A stretch of 64,000 nt of DNA. Origin: an uncultured Bacteroidales bacterium. GTDB taxonomy: Bacteria; Bacteroidota; Bacteroidia; Bacteroidales; P3. This document shows, piece by piece, positions 42,295 to 51,491 of this stretch. Every line of letters starts with the position of its first letter. Positions within the stretch are counted from its first letter, which is position 1. A program made the position numbers and the translations under genes. Under the pieces are notes generated by a model. The model had not been told where the DNA came from. It did not search any database and saw nothing but the letters and a program-made list of their open reading frames with translations. The stretch lies in the NCBI GenBank assembly GCA_947167075.1, contig CAMVGR010000008.1:1-64000 (forward strand), in the 5' to 3' direction.

Positions 42295-43683
42295 TTATTG
42301 GTTTATATTCTGTTTTGCCTTGGTAATTAGCTCGGTGTCGCATTGGAGCAGTTCGGCAATCCGGAGTGCTTCGTGAGGTACATCGTCGGAGGTGTCCTCT
42401 TCGAGCGAGTAGTCGATAAAGCGGTTGATGTTGTGTGGATTGATAGGAATATTGGCTAGATCCTCGACAAAGCCACGCACTCGCAGCCGGCGACAGGATG
42501 AGTCGAGTTGCCCATAGTGGGTTGTAACAAGGGTAATGGACTGTACTTGCTCTTGCAGGGATATAAGTGCCTGAACTAGAGCCTTGCCTTCGATAGGATT
42601 GGTGGTGCGGGCGGGTTCGTCGATGAGCACCAGCAGGTGCTCGGTGCGGCATCGCTTCACAATGTTGCTGATCTTGATGATTTCCGAGGCATAGGACGAG
42701 AGGCCATTCATCTCGTTCTGCTCGTCGCCAATCGAATAGACTACGTCGTCGACCAGGATGATAGTGCCCTCTTGTGCAGGTACATACATTCCGCACTGAG
42801 CCATCATCTGTGCAGTGCCGATGCTCTTCAGCAGCACCGTCTTACCTGCCATGTTCGCCCCCGTTATCAGGCTCACACCATGTGTGACATTGATGTCGAC
42901 GGGTTGATACCTCAGTCCCACCTCTTCGTTGTGCTTCCGCAATCGAGGATTGAACAGCTGCCTGTAGCAGGTGCTGTCTCCCACTGCCGGACGCACCAAT
43001 TCCCACCGCTTGCATAGTTCGGCTTTGGCAAATAGAAAGTCGCCATAAGCCATTTGTTCTAAGGCGTTTGTCAGCGATTCGGCATGGTGCGACAGGATGT
43101 CGCTCAATTGGCGACACACCTCTTGCTGCACCTCCTGCTGCAGTGCCAACAGGTCGGCTATTCGCTGCGGGTTGTCCTGCCGTTCCTGCAGGGTGCGGAG
43201 CTCGTTGCGAAGTGGAGCCAGTCGTTCGTCGTAAGAGTCATAGATATAGAAGTTTACCACTCCTGTGTGGTCGGGATCCAGCACCGAGGATATCTCGGTT
43301 AGGTCTGGTAGTGGCAGCACCTCTTCGATACGTAGCGATGCAATGGCAATGCGCGATTTGCCAACCAGATATGCAAGGTTTTTTACCTCGAACAGTTCCA
43401 CTTCGTTGAGCACGGTGTGGCTATAGAGCGACGACAGCGTCCCCTGCAGGTCGTGCAGTTGCATGAAGCAGTGTCGCAAGTCGTTGTATGCATGGTCGAT
43501 AGGCGATGACGATACAATGCTCACAGCCTTCTGTAGCCGACCCCATTCGCTCTCTAGCTGTGCGGCATCGTTTTCGAACGTGGTGTCGAGCATAAGGCGA
43601 CGGCCTGCCGACGACATGCACTCGATATTGTCAATCACATATTGGAATCCGGAATCGTATTTGGCAAGTTCTTTTATCTTCAT
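42295..43683 (-). CDS. kamC: MutS-like ATPase, lysine 5,6-aminomutase reactivase KamC type
   Basis: About 462 residues. A helical MutS III-like region leads to the MutS-type ATPase: LITGANMAGKTVLLKSIG (Walker A about 275-282), TIILVDDVVYSIGDEQN, LLVLIDEPARTTNPIEGK (Walker B) and LVTTHYG. Mismatch-recognition domains are absent, so it is not a repair MutS. The size and partnership with the P-loop gene upstream fit KamC of the adenosylcobalamin lysine 5,6-aminomutase reactivase, known from lysine-fermenting Bacteroidetes. ATGA overlap with kamB. Confidence 0.75.
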   Translation of the reverse strand: MKIKELAKYDSGFQYVIDNIECMSSAGRRLMLDTTFENDAAQLESEWGRLQKAVSIVSSSPIDHAYNDLRHCFMQLHDLQGTLSSLYSHTVLNEVELFEVKNLAYLVGKSRIAIASLRIEEVLPLPDLTEISSVLDPDHTGVVNFYIYDSYDERLAPLRNELRTLQERQDNPQRIADLLALQQEVQQEVCRQLSDILSHHAESLTNALEQMAYGDFLFAKAELCKRWELVRPAVGDSTCYRQLFNPRLRKHNEEVGLRYQPVDINVTHGVSLITGANMAGKTVLLKSIGTAQMMAQCGMYVPAQEGTIILVDDVVYSIGDEQNEMNGLSSYASEIIKISNIVKRCRTEHLLVLIDEPARTTNPIEGKALVQALISLQEQVQSITLVTTHYGQLDSSCRRLRVRGFVEDLANIPINPHNINRFIDYSLEEDTSDDVPHEALRIAELLQCDTELITKAKQNINQ

Positions 43684-44696
43684 TTCCAGTTGTTTTCTAT
43701 TCGTTTCACATCGTAGACGGGTGTCTGTAGTGCTTCGCTCAGTGCATCGCAGGTGCGTGCCGAATCCATAACGAACCCCTGGGGGGATGTGGGGTTGAGG
43801 GTGATGGCAAGCAGACGTGACCGCTGCAACACAAGCAGGCGGTTGCCGCGATGAGTGAAGTCGGTGTAGACCTCCGGAGTGACAAACAGTTTTGTGAAAT
43901 CTCTTGCTATCAGTGTGATACCGCTTCCCTTTGCGGCCAGTGCTTTCAGCAGTCGGTCGCTGACAGCCCCAGCTGCAAACAGGCATTTGCCGTGTTCCAC
44001 TAGGCGTTGGTCGGAAGCACTAATCATAAATGCGGATGCGATGCCTAGGTCGTAGAGGGTTCCATCGTCGCCGACGGCCCAAATACCTGATTCTATGCTA
44101 TTGAGGCGTTGTCTTAGCGAAACATCGACCTCTTCCAGATTGATTAGATTGTAAACAAAGCGAGTCCTGGCTACCAACGTGTTGATGCTAGCCGATACAG
44201 CTGCACCGGTGGCCAGAATCATCGCGTCTGTCACTGTGGGCGAGGCTAGGCTCAACCTCGACAGGGCTCCATCCACTATGGTTATCCGAACACCCATAGA
44301 ATCAAGTTGTTCTATCTGCGAGCGGAGCACTCCCGTAGTGGCCGCTCCGCTGAGTAGCACCTTGCCACGCACCAGCACCTTGGCAGTCACCAACGGCCCC
44401 AGGGCAGTGCGTCGACTGTCCACCCTCTCGAGCACCGACACCAACTGGCGTTTCAGGTAGTGCTGTTCGCTTGTAATGAAGTGGGTGCCTTCGTAGAGCG
44501 TAATTTCAGGTTTGGCGGTGGCAAACACCGAGTCTGTCTGCTCGCCATCGACACCGATGGAGGTGACTCCGGCATGTATGTTCATCTGGTTGATTCTATG
44601 TAGGATATAGTTTAGACACACCGTTTTTCCGGTGTTTTTGTCCAAACCAACTATGGACAGACTTTTATGTTGCAGTATGTCGTTGATGAAAGGCAT
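43680..44696 (-). CDS. kamB: P-loop protein, lysine 5,6-aminomutase reactivase KamB type
   Basis: A 338-residue protein. LSIVGLDKNTGKTVCLNYIL (about 13-32) contains a Walker A-like loop, and KVLVRGKVLLSGAATTGVLR and ITIVDGALSRLSLASPTVTD follow. The pattern matches KamB, which works with KamC to exchange damaged cobalamin in lysine 5,6-aminomutase. The aminomutase genes are not in this window. A TAACTTTG box 12 bp upstream implies an almost leaderless transcript. Confidence 0.72.
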   Translation of the reverse strand: MPFINDILQHKSLSIVGLDKNTGKTVCLNYILHRINQMNIHAGVTSIGVDGEQTDSVFATAKPEITLYEGTHFITSEQHYLKRQLVSVLERVDSRRTALGPLVTAKVLVRGKVLLSGAATTGVLRSQIEQLDSMGVRITIVDGALSRLSLASPTVTDAMILATGAAVSASINTLVARTRFVYNLINLEEVDVSLRQRLNSIESGIWAVGDDGTLYDLGIASAFMISASDQRLVEHGKCLFAAGAVSDRLLKALAAKGSGITLIARDFTKLFVTPEVYTDFTHRGNRLLVLQRSRLLAITLNPTSPQGFVMDSARTCDALSEALQTPVYDVKRIENNWK

Positions 44697-44707
44697 TGTT
44701 CGATGTG

Positions 44708-44715
44708 CAAAGTTA
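44708..44715 (-). promoter_or_regulatory. Promoter -7 box for the kamB-kamC-flotillin operon
   Basis: Minus-strand TAACTTTG (TAnnTTTG), placing the transcript start only a few bases before the kamB ATG at 44696. Confidence 0.65.
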
Positions 44716-45199
44716 CGAAAAAAAAACCGATTGTTCGAAATTATTTTTCCCTCTTTTTTCGCAATTCACAGTCGTTATCTACCGCTGCAGACCCAAATCT
44801 GAATTATTTAGCGTCTCAAAAGTGGATGTGTTATACACAACCATCTGATAGTGATGTAGATGGCGAATGTCCGTGGCAAAGGATTGGATTCGCCGCTGAT
44901 GCAATGTGTAATCACGGTTCATCTACGGTGCATGTACGGTGCATGTACGGATGAAGTACGGTTGTGATGCGTAGAAGGGCCTATTGGAGAACGGAATAGG
45001 AAGAAATATCGCGTCAATTTTTTCAAAAAATAAGTTTTTTTATCGATTTGTTTATCTTTTATCTCACTAGGTTATTCGCCATGTAAGGTGTGGCGCAATG
45101 TACTTGCTATCAATGAATAATGAGGGCGATGGGTTGTGCTGAGTGGCGGGTGTATTCATATTTTTTTCATGTCTTATTAGATATGTCAGCTTTTTTTTG
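44716..45199. other. Intergenic region, only an 11-bp array recognised
   Basis: Nearly 500 bp between divergent operons. Apart from the array at 44917-44971 I see AT-rich sequence, no gene of convincing length and no terminator. Confidence 0.5.
44917..44971. repeat. 11-bp-period array (GTGCATGTACG type)
   Basis: Five 11-mers: GTTCATCTACG, GTGCATGTACG, GTGCATGTACG, GATGAAGTACG, GTTGTGATGCG. The order, first GTTCATCTACG and last GTTGTGATxCG, is the same as in the array at 62777-62820. Confidence 0.88.
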
Positions 45200-45207
45200 T
45201 AAATTTG
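45200..45207 (+). promoter_or_regulatory. Promoter -7 box of the second polysaccharide operon
   Basis: TAAATTTG (TAnnTTTG) preceded by a T-run, about 114 bp upstream of the SLBB export gene at 45321. Confidence 0.62.
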
Positions 45208-45320
45208 CACCCGCAAAATTAGCAATTAGAGCATACGCTATCCCGCATAGAAAAGGGTTCTTCTAGGCAGGATAGGCACAAGACAATCGAAGAGAACCCG
45301 AGGAAACAAAACCGCCGTAT

Positions 45321-48017
45321 ATGAAGAAAATACTACTGGCCATTGTGTTTTTCGCCGCTTTGCCGATTGCAATGCTGGCACAGACCCCCAACATGATGGC
45401 AATGGCACAGGCCGAACTACAGAAACGAGGACTGGACGAGACCGAAGTCCGTGCACGCCTTCTGCAAGAGGGCATCGATGTGGACAATATTCCTCCCACC
45501 GAGTATGCCAACTATCAATCGCGAGTGCTCAGCGTCTTGAACAAGATGCAAGCAGAGAAAGCATCAGCTACCACATCAGAAGCCGCCGCAGTAACGGGTG
45601 GCTCGGAAGTGGTGGAGACGGCCAACGAGATGCCCCTCACTACCAGTGGCGAGGCCGCTGCCGAGGCTGCCCTCGAGGTGGCGCTAGAGGAGAACAATGT
45701 TTCGCCCACGGCGGGCAATGACATCTATGGCCACTCGCTCTTCACGGGTAAGAGCCTCGATGTGTTTCGCACCACCGATGGTGCCCAGGCTCCAGAATCC
45801 TATGTGCTTGGCAACGGCGACGAGGTGCATATCTCCATTTTCGGATCGTCGCAGGCGGAGTTCCACCAGCGTATTGGAAGCGACGGAAGCATACAGCCTG
45901 CCGGAGCTTCTAAAATATTCCTGAAAGGCATGACTCTGGCCCAGGGCCGCGAAGCAATTCGCAACAAGCTGAGCCAGCACTTCTCCTTCCGCTCCGACCA
46001 GATTGCCGTCACCATCACCACTGCACGCACGGTGTCGGTGAGTATCTACGGCGAGGTAGGAGTGCAGGGCGGATTCACGTTGAGCGCCCTCAATACTGCA
46101 TTCAATGCCCTTGCTGCCGCCGGTGGTCCCACGGCCATCGGTTCGGTCCGTAATATCCAGCTCTCGCGCAACGGTTCGACCCATCGTCTCGACCTTTACA
46201 AATATATGACCAATCCCACATCGGGCCTCAGCTACGACATTCAGAATGGCGATGTCATCTTCGTGCCGGTTGCCCAGAAGGTGGTGAGCATCGAGGGTGC
46301 TGTGCGTCGCCCCATGCGCTACGAGATGGTCGACGGCGAGAGCCTGAGCGACCTCATCAACTATGCCGGTGGACTGAGTGCCGACGTGCTGCCCGACTTT
46401 GTGCAGGTGGAGCGCTTCGAGAATGGCACTAAGAAGTTTCTCGAATTCAACCTCAAAGAGGTGATGGCAGGCAAGACAAAGGTGACACTGGAGGCTGGCG
46501 ATGTGGTGCGTGTGCGTAGTGGCAACGAACCGATGGATCAGTATGTCTCCGTGGCCGGCGATGTGTACTACTCTGGCAGATACGACCTGGCTAAGAACCG
46601 CAGTCTGAAAGCTTTGCTCGACAATGCCAAGCCGCGCTACACGGCCCGTACCGAGTATGTGTATGTCGAACGTACACGCCCAGACGAGACGGTGGAAGTG
46701 CTCACAGTCCCCTTCCCGGGTATGAATGGCAATCCCGACTTCGTTCTACAGGAGCGCGATGCAGTCAGAGTGTTGAATCAGGCCTCGTTCCGCGACCTCG
46801 ATTCCATCTCGGTCAACGGACAGGTGCGTGCCCCCTTCACACGCAATTTTGGACTCGACGACCGTATGACTGTGGCACAAGCAATCGAATATGCCGACGG
46901 ATTGAAACCCAGCGTCTTCCCGGTGGCTTACATCTTCCGTCGCGACCTTACTAATGCCGATAAGATGGAGTATATCCGCATCAACCTCGACACCGATGGC
47001 GAAACCCTCTTGCAGCCAGGCGACCGCCTGAATATATACGATAATACTACCTTCACCAATATCGGCGAAGTGCGTGTGAGCGGTGCTGTGAAGAATCCCT
47101 TCGGCACAGCCTACGATCCCTCGCTCACCCTGCACGACCTGCTCTCGATGGCTGGCGGATTCACAGTGGGGGCCGCATTCGATCGCGTCGAAGTGTTCCG
47201 CCTCAATATCTCGCCGAAGGACGAGGCCAATATGGAGCTCATCACCCTGCAGGTAGACGAGAACTACAATCCCAGCGATGCATCCTTCCAGCTTCAGCCC
47301 TACGATCACATTGTGGTACGTTTGACACCTAATTTCAGCACGGGTCGCACAGTGGAGGTGAATGGACGTGTCCGCTACCCGGGCGTGTATGTGTTGGAAG
47401 ACAACAAGACGCAACTGGCTGAAATCATCAAGATGGCTGGTGGCCTGCTCGACGATGCAGACCCCTATGCTCGACTCACCCGCACTACTGGTCGCAACGT
47501 AGGCAATATAGGCCTCGACCTTCGCAAGGTGAAACGCAACAGAGGCAACCTCAAGTACGACCCCATCTTGATGGACGGCGACGTGGTGAACATTGTACGC
47601 CAGGAAAATACGGTCACCATCCGTGAGACGGGAACCCGCATGGCACAGTACGTACCCGCAGAGTACACATCTACACAAAAGACCATCGTCTACCAAGGCC
47701 CGCACACTGCGGCCTGGTATGTGAAACACTATGCTGGTGGCTTCGACAAATTGGCCGACCGCAACAGTGTGACGGTGACGATGCCCAACAACCAGTCGGA
47801 AGGCACCAGGTGGTTCCTTTGTTTCCGTAAGACTCCTACGGTGGAACCTGGAGGTGTCATCACCATTCGTATGGATCAAGAGAAGCGCGAACGCGTGGAG
47901 AGACCGAAGGAGAAAATAGATTGGGGTGCAGAGGCTCGCAATGCCCTCAGTGCACTCACCTCTATCGTATCCATCATTCTCCTCCTCGATCGTATACAAC
48001 CAGCCTCTTCGAACTAA
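45321..48017 (+). CDS. Polysaccharide export protein with multiple SLBB domains (Wza-like)
   Basis: An 898-residue protein with a type I signal peptide (about 1-20). After a linker rich in Ala and Glu comes the Poly_export domain (about 150-235; ESYVLGNGDEVHISIFGSSQ), then at least five SLBB repeats (for example VSVSIYGEVGVQGGFTLS, KVVSIEGAVRRPMRYEMVDG, VEVNGRVRYPGVYVLEDN). A hydrophobic C-terminal segment (SIVSIILLLDRIQ) may insert in the outer membrane. It lacks a lipobox, unlike E. coli Wza. First gene of a seven-gene operon. Confidence 0.92.
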   Translation: MKKILLAIVFFAALPIAMLAQTPNMMAMAQAELQKRGLDETEVRARLLQEGIDVDNIPPTEYANYQSRVLSVLNKMQAEKASATTSEAAAVTGGSEVVETANEMPLTTSGEAAAEAALEVALEENNVSPTAGNDIYGHSLFTGKSLDVFRTTDGAQAPESYVLGNGDEVHISIFGSSQAEFHQRIGSDGSIQPAGASKIFLKGMTLAQGREAIRNKLSQHFSFRSDQIAVTITTARTVSVSIYGEVGVQGGFTLSALNTAFNALAAAGGPTAIGSVRNIQLSRNGSTHRLDLYKYMTNPTSGLSYDIQNGDVIFVPVAQKVVSIEGAVRRPMRYEMVDGESLSDLINYAGGLSADVLPDFVQVERFENGTKKFLEFNLKEVMAGKTKVTLEAGDVVRVRSGNEPMDQYVSVAGDVYYSGRYDLAKNRSLKALLDNAKPRYTARTEYVYVERTRPDETVEVLTVPFPGMNGNPDFVLQERDAVRVLNQASFRDLDSISVNGQVRAPFTRNFGLDDRMTVAQAIEYADGLKPSVFPVAYIFRRDLTNADKMEYIRINLDTDGETLLQPGDRLNIYDNTTFTNIGEVRVSGAVKNPFGTAYDPSLTLHDLLSMAGGFTVGAAFDRVEVFRLNISPKDEANMELITLQVDENYNPSDASFQLQPYDHIVVRLTPNFSTGRTVEVNGRVRYPGVYVLEDNKTQLAEIIKMAGGLLDDADPYARLTRTTGRNVGNIGLDLRKVKRNRGNLKYDPILMDGDVVNIVRQENTVTIRETGTRMAQYVPAEYTSTQKTIVYQGPHTAAWYVKHYAGGFDKLADRNSVTVTMPNNQSEGTRWFLCFRKTPTVEPGGVITIRMDQEKRERVERPKEKIDWGAEARNALSALTSIVSIILLLDRIQPASSN

Positions 48018-48027
48018 TTATTAGAGT

Positions 48028-49188
48028 ATGGAAAGCAACATGAATAGTAACCCCGCTACCACCAATGCCCCAGAACCCGAAGAGGAGGGCATTGACATCA
48101 TGGCCTTGGTGCGAAGCTTATGGGAAGGCAGAAAGACCATCATCATCTGTACCGCTGTGTTCATTGTGTTGGGACTTGTAGCTGCCCTTACGATGAAACG
48201 CACATACTCTGTAAGCACGGTGATGGTGCCACAGTTGAGCTCGTCGAAAAATTCGTCTTTGAGTAGTTTGGCTTCATTGGCAGGTTTCGACATGGGAATG
48301 GCATCCAGCGGAGCTGAACTGTCGCCTCTCATCTATCCGCAGATAGTAAGTAGCGTACCCTTCCGCCTCGAGTTGATGCATACTCCGGTCCACTTCGAAA
48401 AGTGCGACACGATGATAAGTGTATACGATTATGCCCACTCCGACTATGCTAAACTGTCGGTGATGGGGGTGATCAAGAAGTATACCATTGGCCTGCCAGG
48501 TGTCATTATAGGTGCTATTCGCGGCAAAGAGCCCGAGGTGGTACTGCCCGGTGCAGGTGGTACCGACTCCACTGGCGCACCTAAACCCCTCGTGGTGAGT
48601 CGCGATGAGTTCAAGATGCTTACCAGTATCAGCAAAATGGTATCGTTGGCAGTCGATAAGAAGGAGGGATATGTCACCCTCAACGTCACCGGTAGCGAGC
48701 CGATGCAGACGGCAGAGTTGGCCATGAAAGCTCAACAGATGCTGCAGGACGAAGTGACTCGATTCCGCGTGGAGAAGTCGCAAAGCGAGTTGGATTATAT
48801 TCAGGCACGCTACAACGAAGTAAAAGAAGAGAACGAACGCTATCAGGTGATGTTGGCCTCCGCTACCGACCGCACCCAGAACATTGCCACCTCCAGTGCC
48901 CGTATCGGCAAGGATCGCATTCAAGCCAAGTATAACATCTCCAATGCTGTTTTTACCGAAATGGCCAAACAGTTGGAACAGACTAAAATGCAGGTGAAGA
49001 AGGATACACCAGTATTCACCATCATCGAGCCTGTCTCCATCCCCATGAAGCCCTCCAATAGCCGTGCACGAACCCTTATCGTGTGGACTTTCCTAGGCAT
49101 TGTCTTGGGCTGTGGGATAGTGTTGGGTAAATACTACTGGCCACAGCTGAAGGAAAAGTTTAAAAAGGCAGAGGATAGTAAACAATAA
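48028..49188 (+). CDS. Chain-length determinant (Wzz/GumC-like)
   Basis: A 386-residue inner-membrane protein with a membrane segment near residues 38-58 ([17 protein letters not shown]), a periplasmic coiled coil (about 215-300) and a second membrane segment near the C-terminus (about 350-370). [17 protein letters not shown] just before the last segment is the PxxP-type motif of Wzz. There is no tyrosine kinase domain. Ten bp after the export gene; it sets chain length or bridges to the outer-membrane exporter. Confidence 0.9.
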   Translation: MESNMNSNPATTNAPEPEEEGIDIMALVRSLWEGRKTIIICTAVFIVLGLVAALTMKRTYSVSTVMVPQLSSSKNSSLSSLASLAGFDMGMASSGAELSPLIYPQIVSSVPFRLELMHTPVHFEKCDTMISVYDYAHSDYAKLSVMGVIKKYTIGLPGVIIGAIRGKEPEVVLPGAGGTDSTGAPKPLVVSRDEFKMLTSISKMVSLAVDKKEGYVTLNVTGSEPMQTAELAMKAQQMLQDEVTRFRVEKSQSELDYIQARYNEVKEENERYQVMLASATDRTQNIATSSARIGKDRIQAKYNISNAVFTEMAKQLEQTKMQVKKDTPVFTIIEPVSIPMKPSNSRARTLIVWTFLGIVLGCGIVLGKYYWPQLKEKFKKAEDSKQ

Positions 49189-49217
49189 AAAGGTTAAACG
49201 ATATACAATATACTACT

Positions 49218-50087
49218 ATGAAAGGTATAGTACTGGCGGGAGGCTCCGGCACCCGCCTTTACCCTATAACTAAAGGAGTCAGTAAACAGTTGCTCCCAAT
49301 CTATGACAAGCCGATGGTCTATTACCCCATCAGCGTGCTTATGCTGGCGGGTATTCGCGATATTCTGATCATCTCCACCCCGTATGATTTGTCGGCGTTC
49401 AAGCGCTTGCTAGGCGACGGGTCGGACTTTGGTGTCCACTTCAGCTATGCCGAGCAGCCTAGCCCCGATGGATTGGCACAGGCATTCATTATAGGAGAAG
49501 AGTTTATAGGCGACGATGACGTGTGCTTGGTGTTGGGCGACAACATATTTCATGGGAACGGACTGGGGCGTATGTTGCGACAAGCAGTCCACAATGTTGA
49601 GGTGGAACATCGTGCCACCGTGTTTGGTTATTGGGTGGCAGACCCCGAACGATACGGAGTGGCAGAGTTCGACCAGAGCGGACGTGTGCTCAGCATAGAA
49701 GAAAAGCCCCAACAACCCAAGAGCAACTATGCCGTGGTGGGTTTATATTTCTACCCCAACAAGGTGGTGCAGGTGGCTAAAAGTATCAAACCATCGGCCC
49801 GTGGCGAGTTGGAAATCACCTCGGTTAACCAGCAATTCCTCAACGACGACGAGCTGAGTGTTCTCCTGATGGGGCGCGGTTTTGCATGGCTCGATACCGG
49901 TACTCACGATTCTTTGGCCGAAGCATCCACATTCATAGAGGTGATTGAAAAGCGTCAAGGATTGAAGGTGGCATGCTTGGAAAGCATAGGATATGAGAAT
50001 GGATGGCTCACTGCCGACGATATTCGCAGGGTGGCACAACCCATGTTGAAGAATCAATACGGCCAGTACCTTATGAAAATGATATGA
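49218..50087 (+). CDS. rfbA: Glucose-1-phosphate thymidylyltransferase
   Basis: A 289-residue enzyme making dTDP-glucose, the first step to dTDP-L-rhamnose. [20 protein letters not shown] (3-22), [33 protein letters not shown] and [19 protein letters not shown] are the family's conserved blocks. Length is standard. It overlaps rfbC by 4 bp. No rfbB lies in this operon or elsewhere in the window. Confidence 0.97.
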   Translation: MKGIVLAGGSGTRLYPITKGVSKQLLPIYDKPMVYYPISVLMLAGIRDILIISTPYDLSAFKRLLGDGSDFGVHFSYAEQPSPDGLAQAFIIGEEFIGDDDVCLVLGDNIFHGNGLGRMLRQAVHNVEVEHRATVFGYWVADPERYGVAEFDQSGRVLSIEEKPQQPKSNYAVVGLYFYPNKVVQVAKSIKPSARGELEITSVNQQFLNDDELSVLLMGRGFAWLDTGTHDSLAEASTFIEVIEKRQGLKVACLESIGYENGWLTADDIRRVAQPMLKNQYGQYLMKMI

Positions 50088-50629
50088 ATGTTGTAAAAAC
50101 ATCTATAGAGGGGGTCGTCATCATCGAACCAAAGATATTCGGAGATTCGCGTGGATATTTCTTCGAAAGTTATAATCAACGCGACTTTGCGGATGTAATA
50201 GACACTACCTTTGTACAAGACAACGAGTCCCTTTCGTGCTATGGGGTAGTACGTGGGCTCCATTTTCAGCGTCCACCCTATGCACAGTCCAAGTTGGTGC
50301 GTGTGGTGAGCGGATGCGTACTCGATGTGGCAGTAGACATACGGCGTGAAAGCCCGACCTATGGTCAGCATGTTTCTGTCGAGCTCAGCGAAGACAACCA
50401 CCGCCAGCTATTCTTACCTAAAGGTATGGCACATGGCTTTGCTGTGCTTAGTCCGAGGGCTGTATTTCAATACAAGTGCGACAATTTCTACCATCCAGAT
50501 GCCGAGGGTGCCATCGCATGGGACGATCCGGTGCTGAATATCGACTGGCATCTTCCTGCAGAAGTCATCATCCTGTCGGAGAAAGACAAACATCACCCTC
50601 TGTTTAACCAATTTACAAGCCCCTTCTAA
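50084..50629 (+). CDS. rfbC: dTDP-4-dehydrorhamnose 3,5-epimerase
   Basis: About 181 residues, a cupin. [39 protein letters not shown] (with the catalytic His), [15 protein letters not shown] and [14 protein letters not shown] are diagnostic. The ATG at 50084 overlaps the rfbA TGA; the longer frame from 50003 is a shadow inside rfbA. It epimerises C3 and C5 of the 4-keto sugar in dTDP-rhamnose synthesis. Confidence 0.96.
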   Translation: MNVVKTSIEGVVIIEPKIFGDSRGYFFESYNQRDFADVIDTTFVQDNESLSCYGVVRGLHFQRPPYAQSKLVRVVSGCVLDVAVDIRRESPTYGQHVSVELSEDNHRQLFLPKGMAHGFAVLSPRAVFQYKCDNFYHPDAEGAIAWDDPVLNIDWHLPAEVIILSEKDKHHPLFNQFTSPF

Positions 50630-50630
50630 G

Positions 50631-51491
50631 ATGCATATACTTGTCACAGGTGCTAAAGGACAGTTGGGGACCCACTTCCGTCTGCTTGCTCCACAATCGC
50701 AGTACGACTGGTGCTTTACCGATGTCGAGGAGCTGGACATAACCGATGCAGGGGCGGTGAAAGACTATGTAGAAAGCAAAGGGATTGGCCTCATTATCAA
50801 CTGTGCTGCATACACCAACGTCGATCGTGCCGAGACGGACGAGGCAGTGGCTATGCGAATCAATGCCGATGCTGTGCACAACATGGCCGAAGCATTAAAC
50901 CATGTCGGGGGCTACCTCATCCATTTCTCTACCGACTATGTGTTCGGTGGCAATAAAAACAATACACCCTGCACCGAAAACGAGTCCCCCAATCCGACGG
51001 GAGTATATGGACGGACCAAGCTGGCAGGTGAGGAGATGGCACGCCAATGCCATAGTCTCGTGTTTCGAACGTCGTGGTTGTATTCTGAATATGGCCGCAA
51101 CTTCCTGCTCACTATGATGCGTCTCACAGGCGAACGTCCCGAGGTGCGTGTGGTATTCGACCAAGTAGGCACCCCGACCTATGCCGGCGACTTGGCCAAA
51201 GCAGTCTTCACTGTGGTGGAGAGTGGGATGTATAAAGAGCACGAAGGCCTATACCATTTTGCCAACGAAGGTGTGTGCAGCTGGTACGACTTTGCCCACG
51301 AGATAGCTCACCTCAGCGGCCACTCGCATTGCAGGATACTTCCCTGCCATAGCAACGAGTATCCTTCGCCGGTCGTCCGCCCCTCCTATTCCGTGCTCGA
51401 CAAGACCAAATTCAAACAGACATTCAACCAACAGATACCCCACTGGACCGATGCGTTGCGTCGGTGTATGAATAACCTCTCATTATGCTGA
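50631..51491 (+). CDS. rfbD: dTDP-4-dehydrorhamnose reductase
   Basis: A 286-residue SDR. ILVTGAKGQLGTHFRLLA (3-20) is the NADPH-binding start, INCAAYTNVDRAETDEAVA is the classical RmlD segment, and STDYVFGG plus NPTGVYGRTKLAGEE carry the catalytic Thr/Tyr/Lys. It makes dTDP-L-rhamnose, one base after rfbC, and overlaps the next gene by 7 bp. Confidence 0.96.
   Translation: MHILVTGAKGQLGTHFRLLAPQSQYDWCFTDVEELDITDAGAVKDYVESKGIGLIINCAAYTNVDRAETDEAVAMRINADAVHNMAEALNHVGGYLIHFSTDYVFGGNKNNTPCTENESPNPTGVYGRTKLAGEEMARQCHSLVFRTSWLYSEYGRNFLLTMMRLTGERPEVRVVFDQVGTPTYAGDLAKAVFTVVESGMYKEHEGLYHFANEGVCSWYDFAHEIAHLSGHSHCRILPCHSNEYPSPVVRPSYSVLDKTKFKQTFNQQIPHWTDALRRCMNNLSLC

Noticed and set aside
42295..43683. 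DNA mismatch repair MutS or MutS2
   Set aside because: It lacks the mismatch-binding domain and the Smr domain, and is paired with a KamB-like gene.
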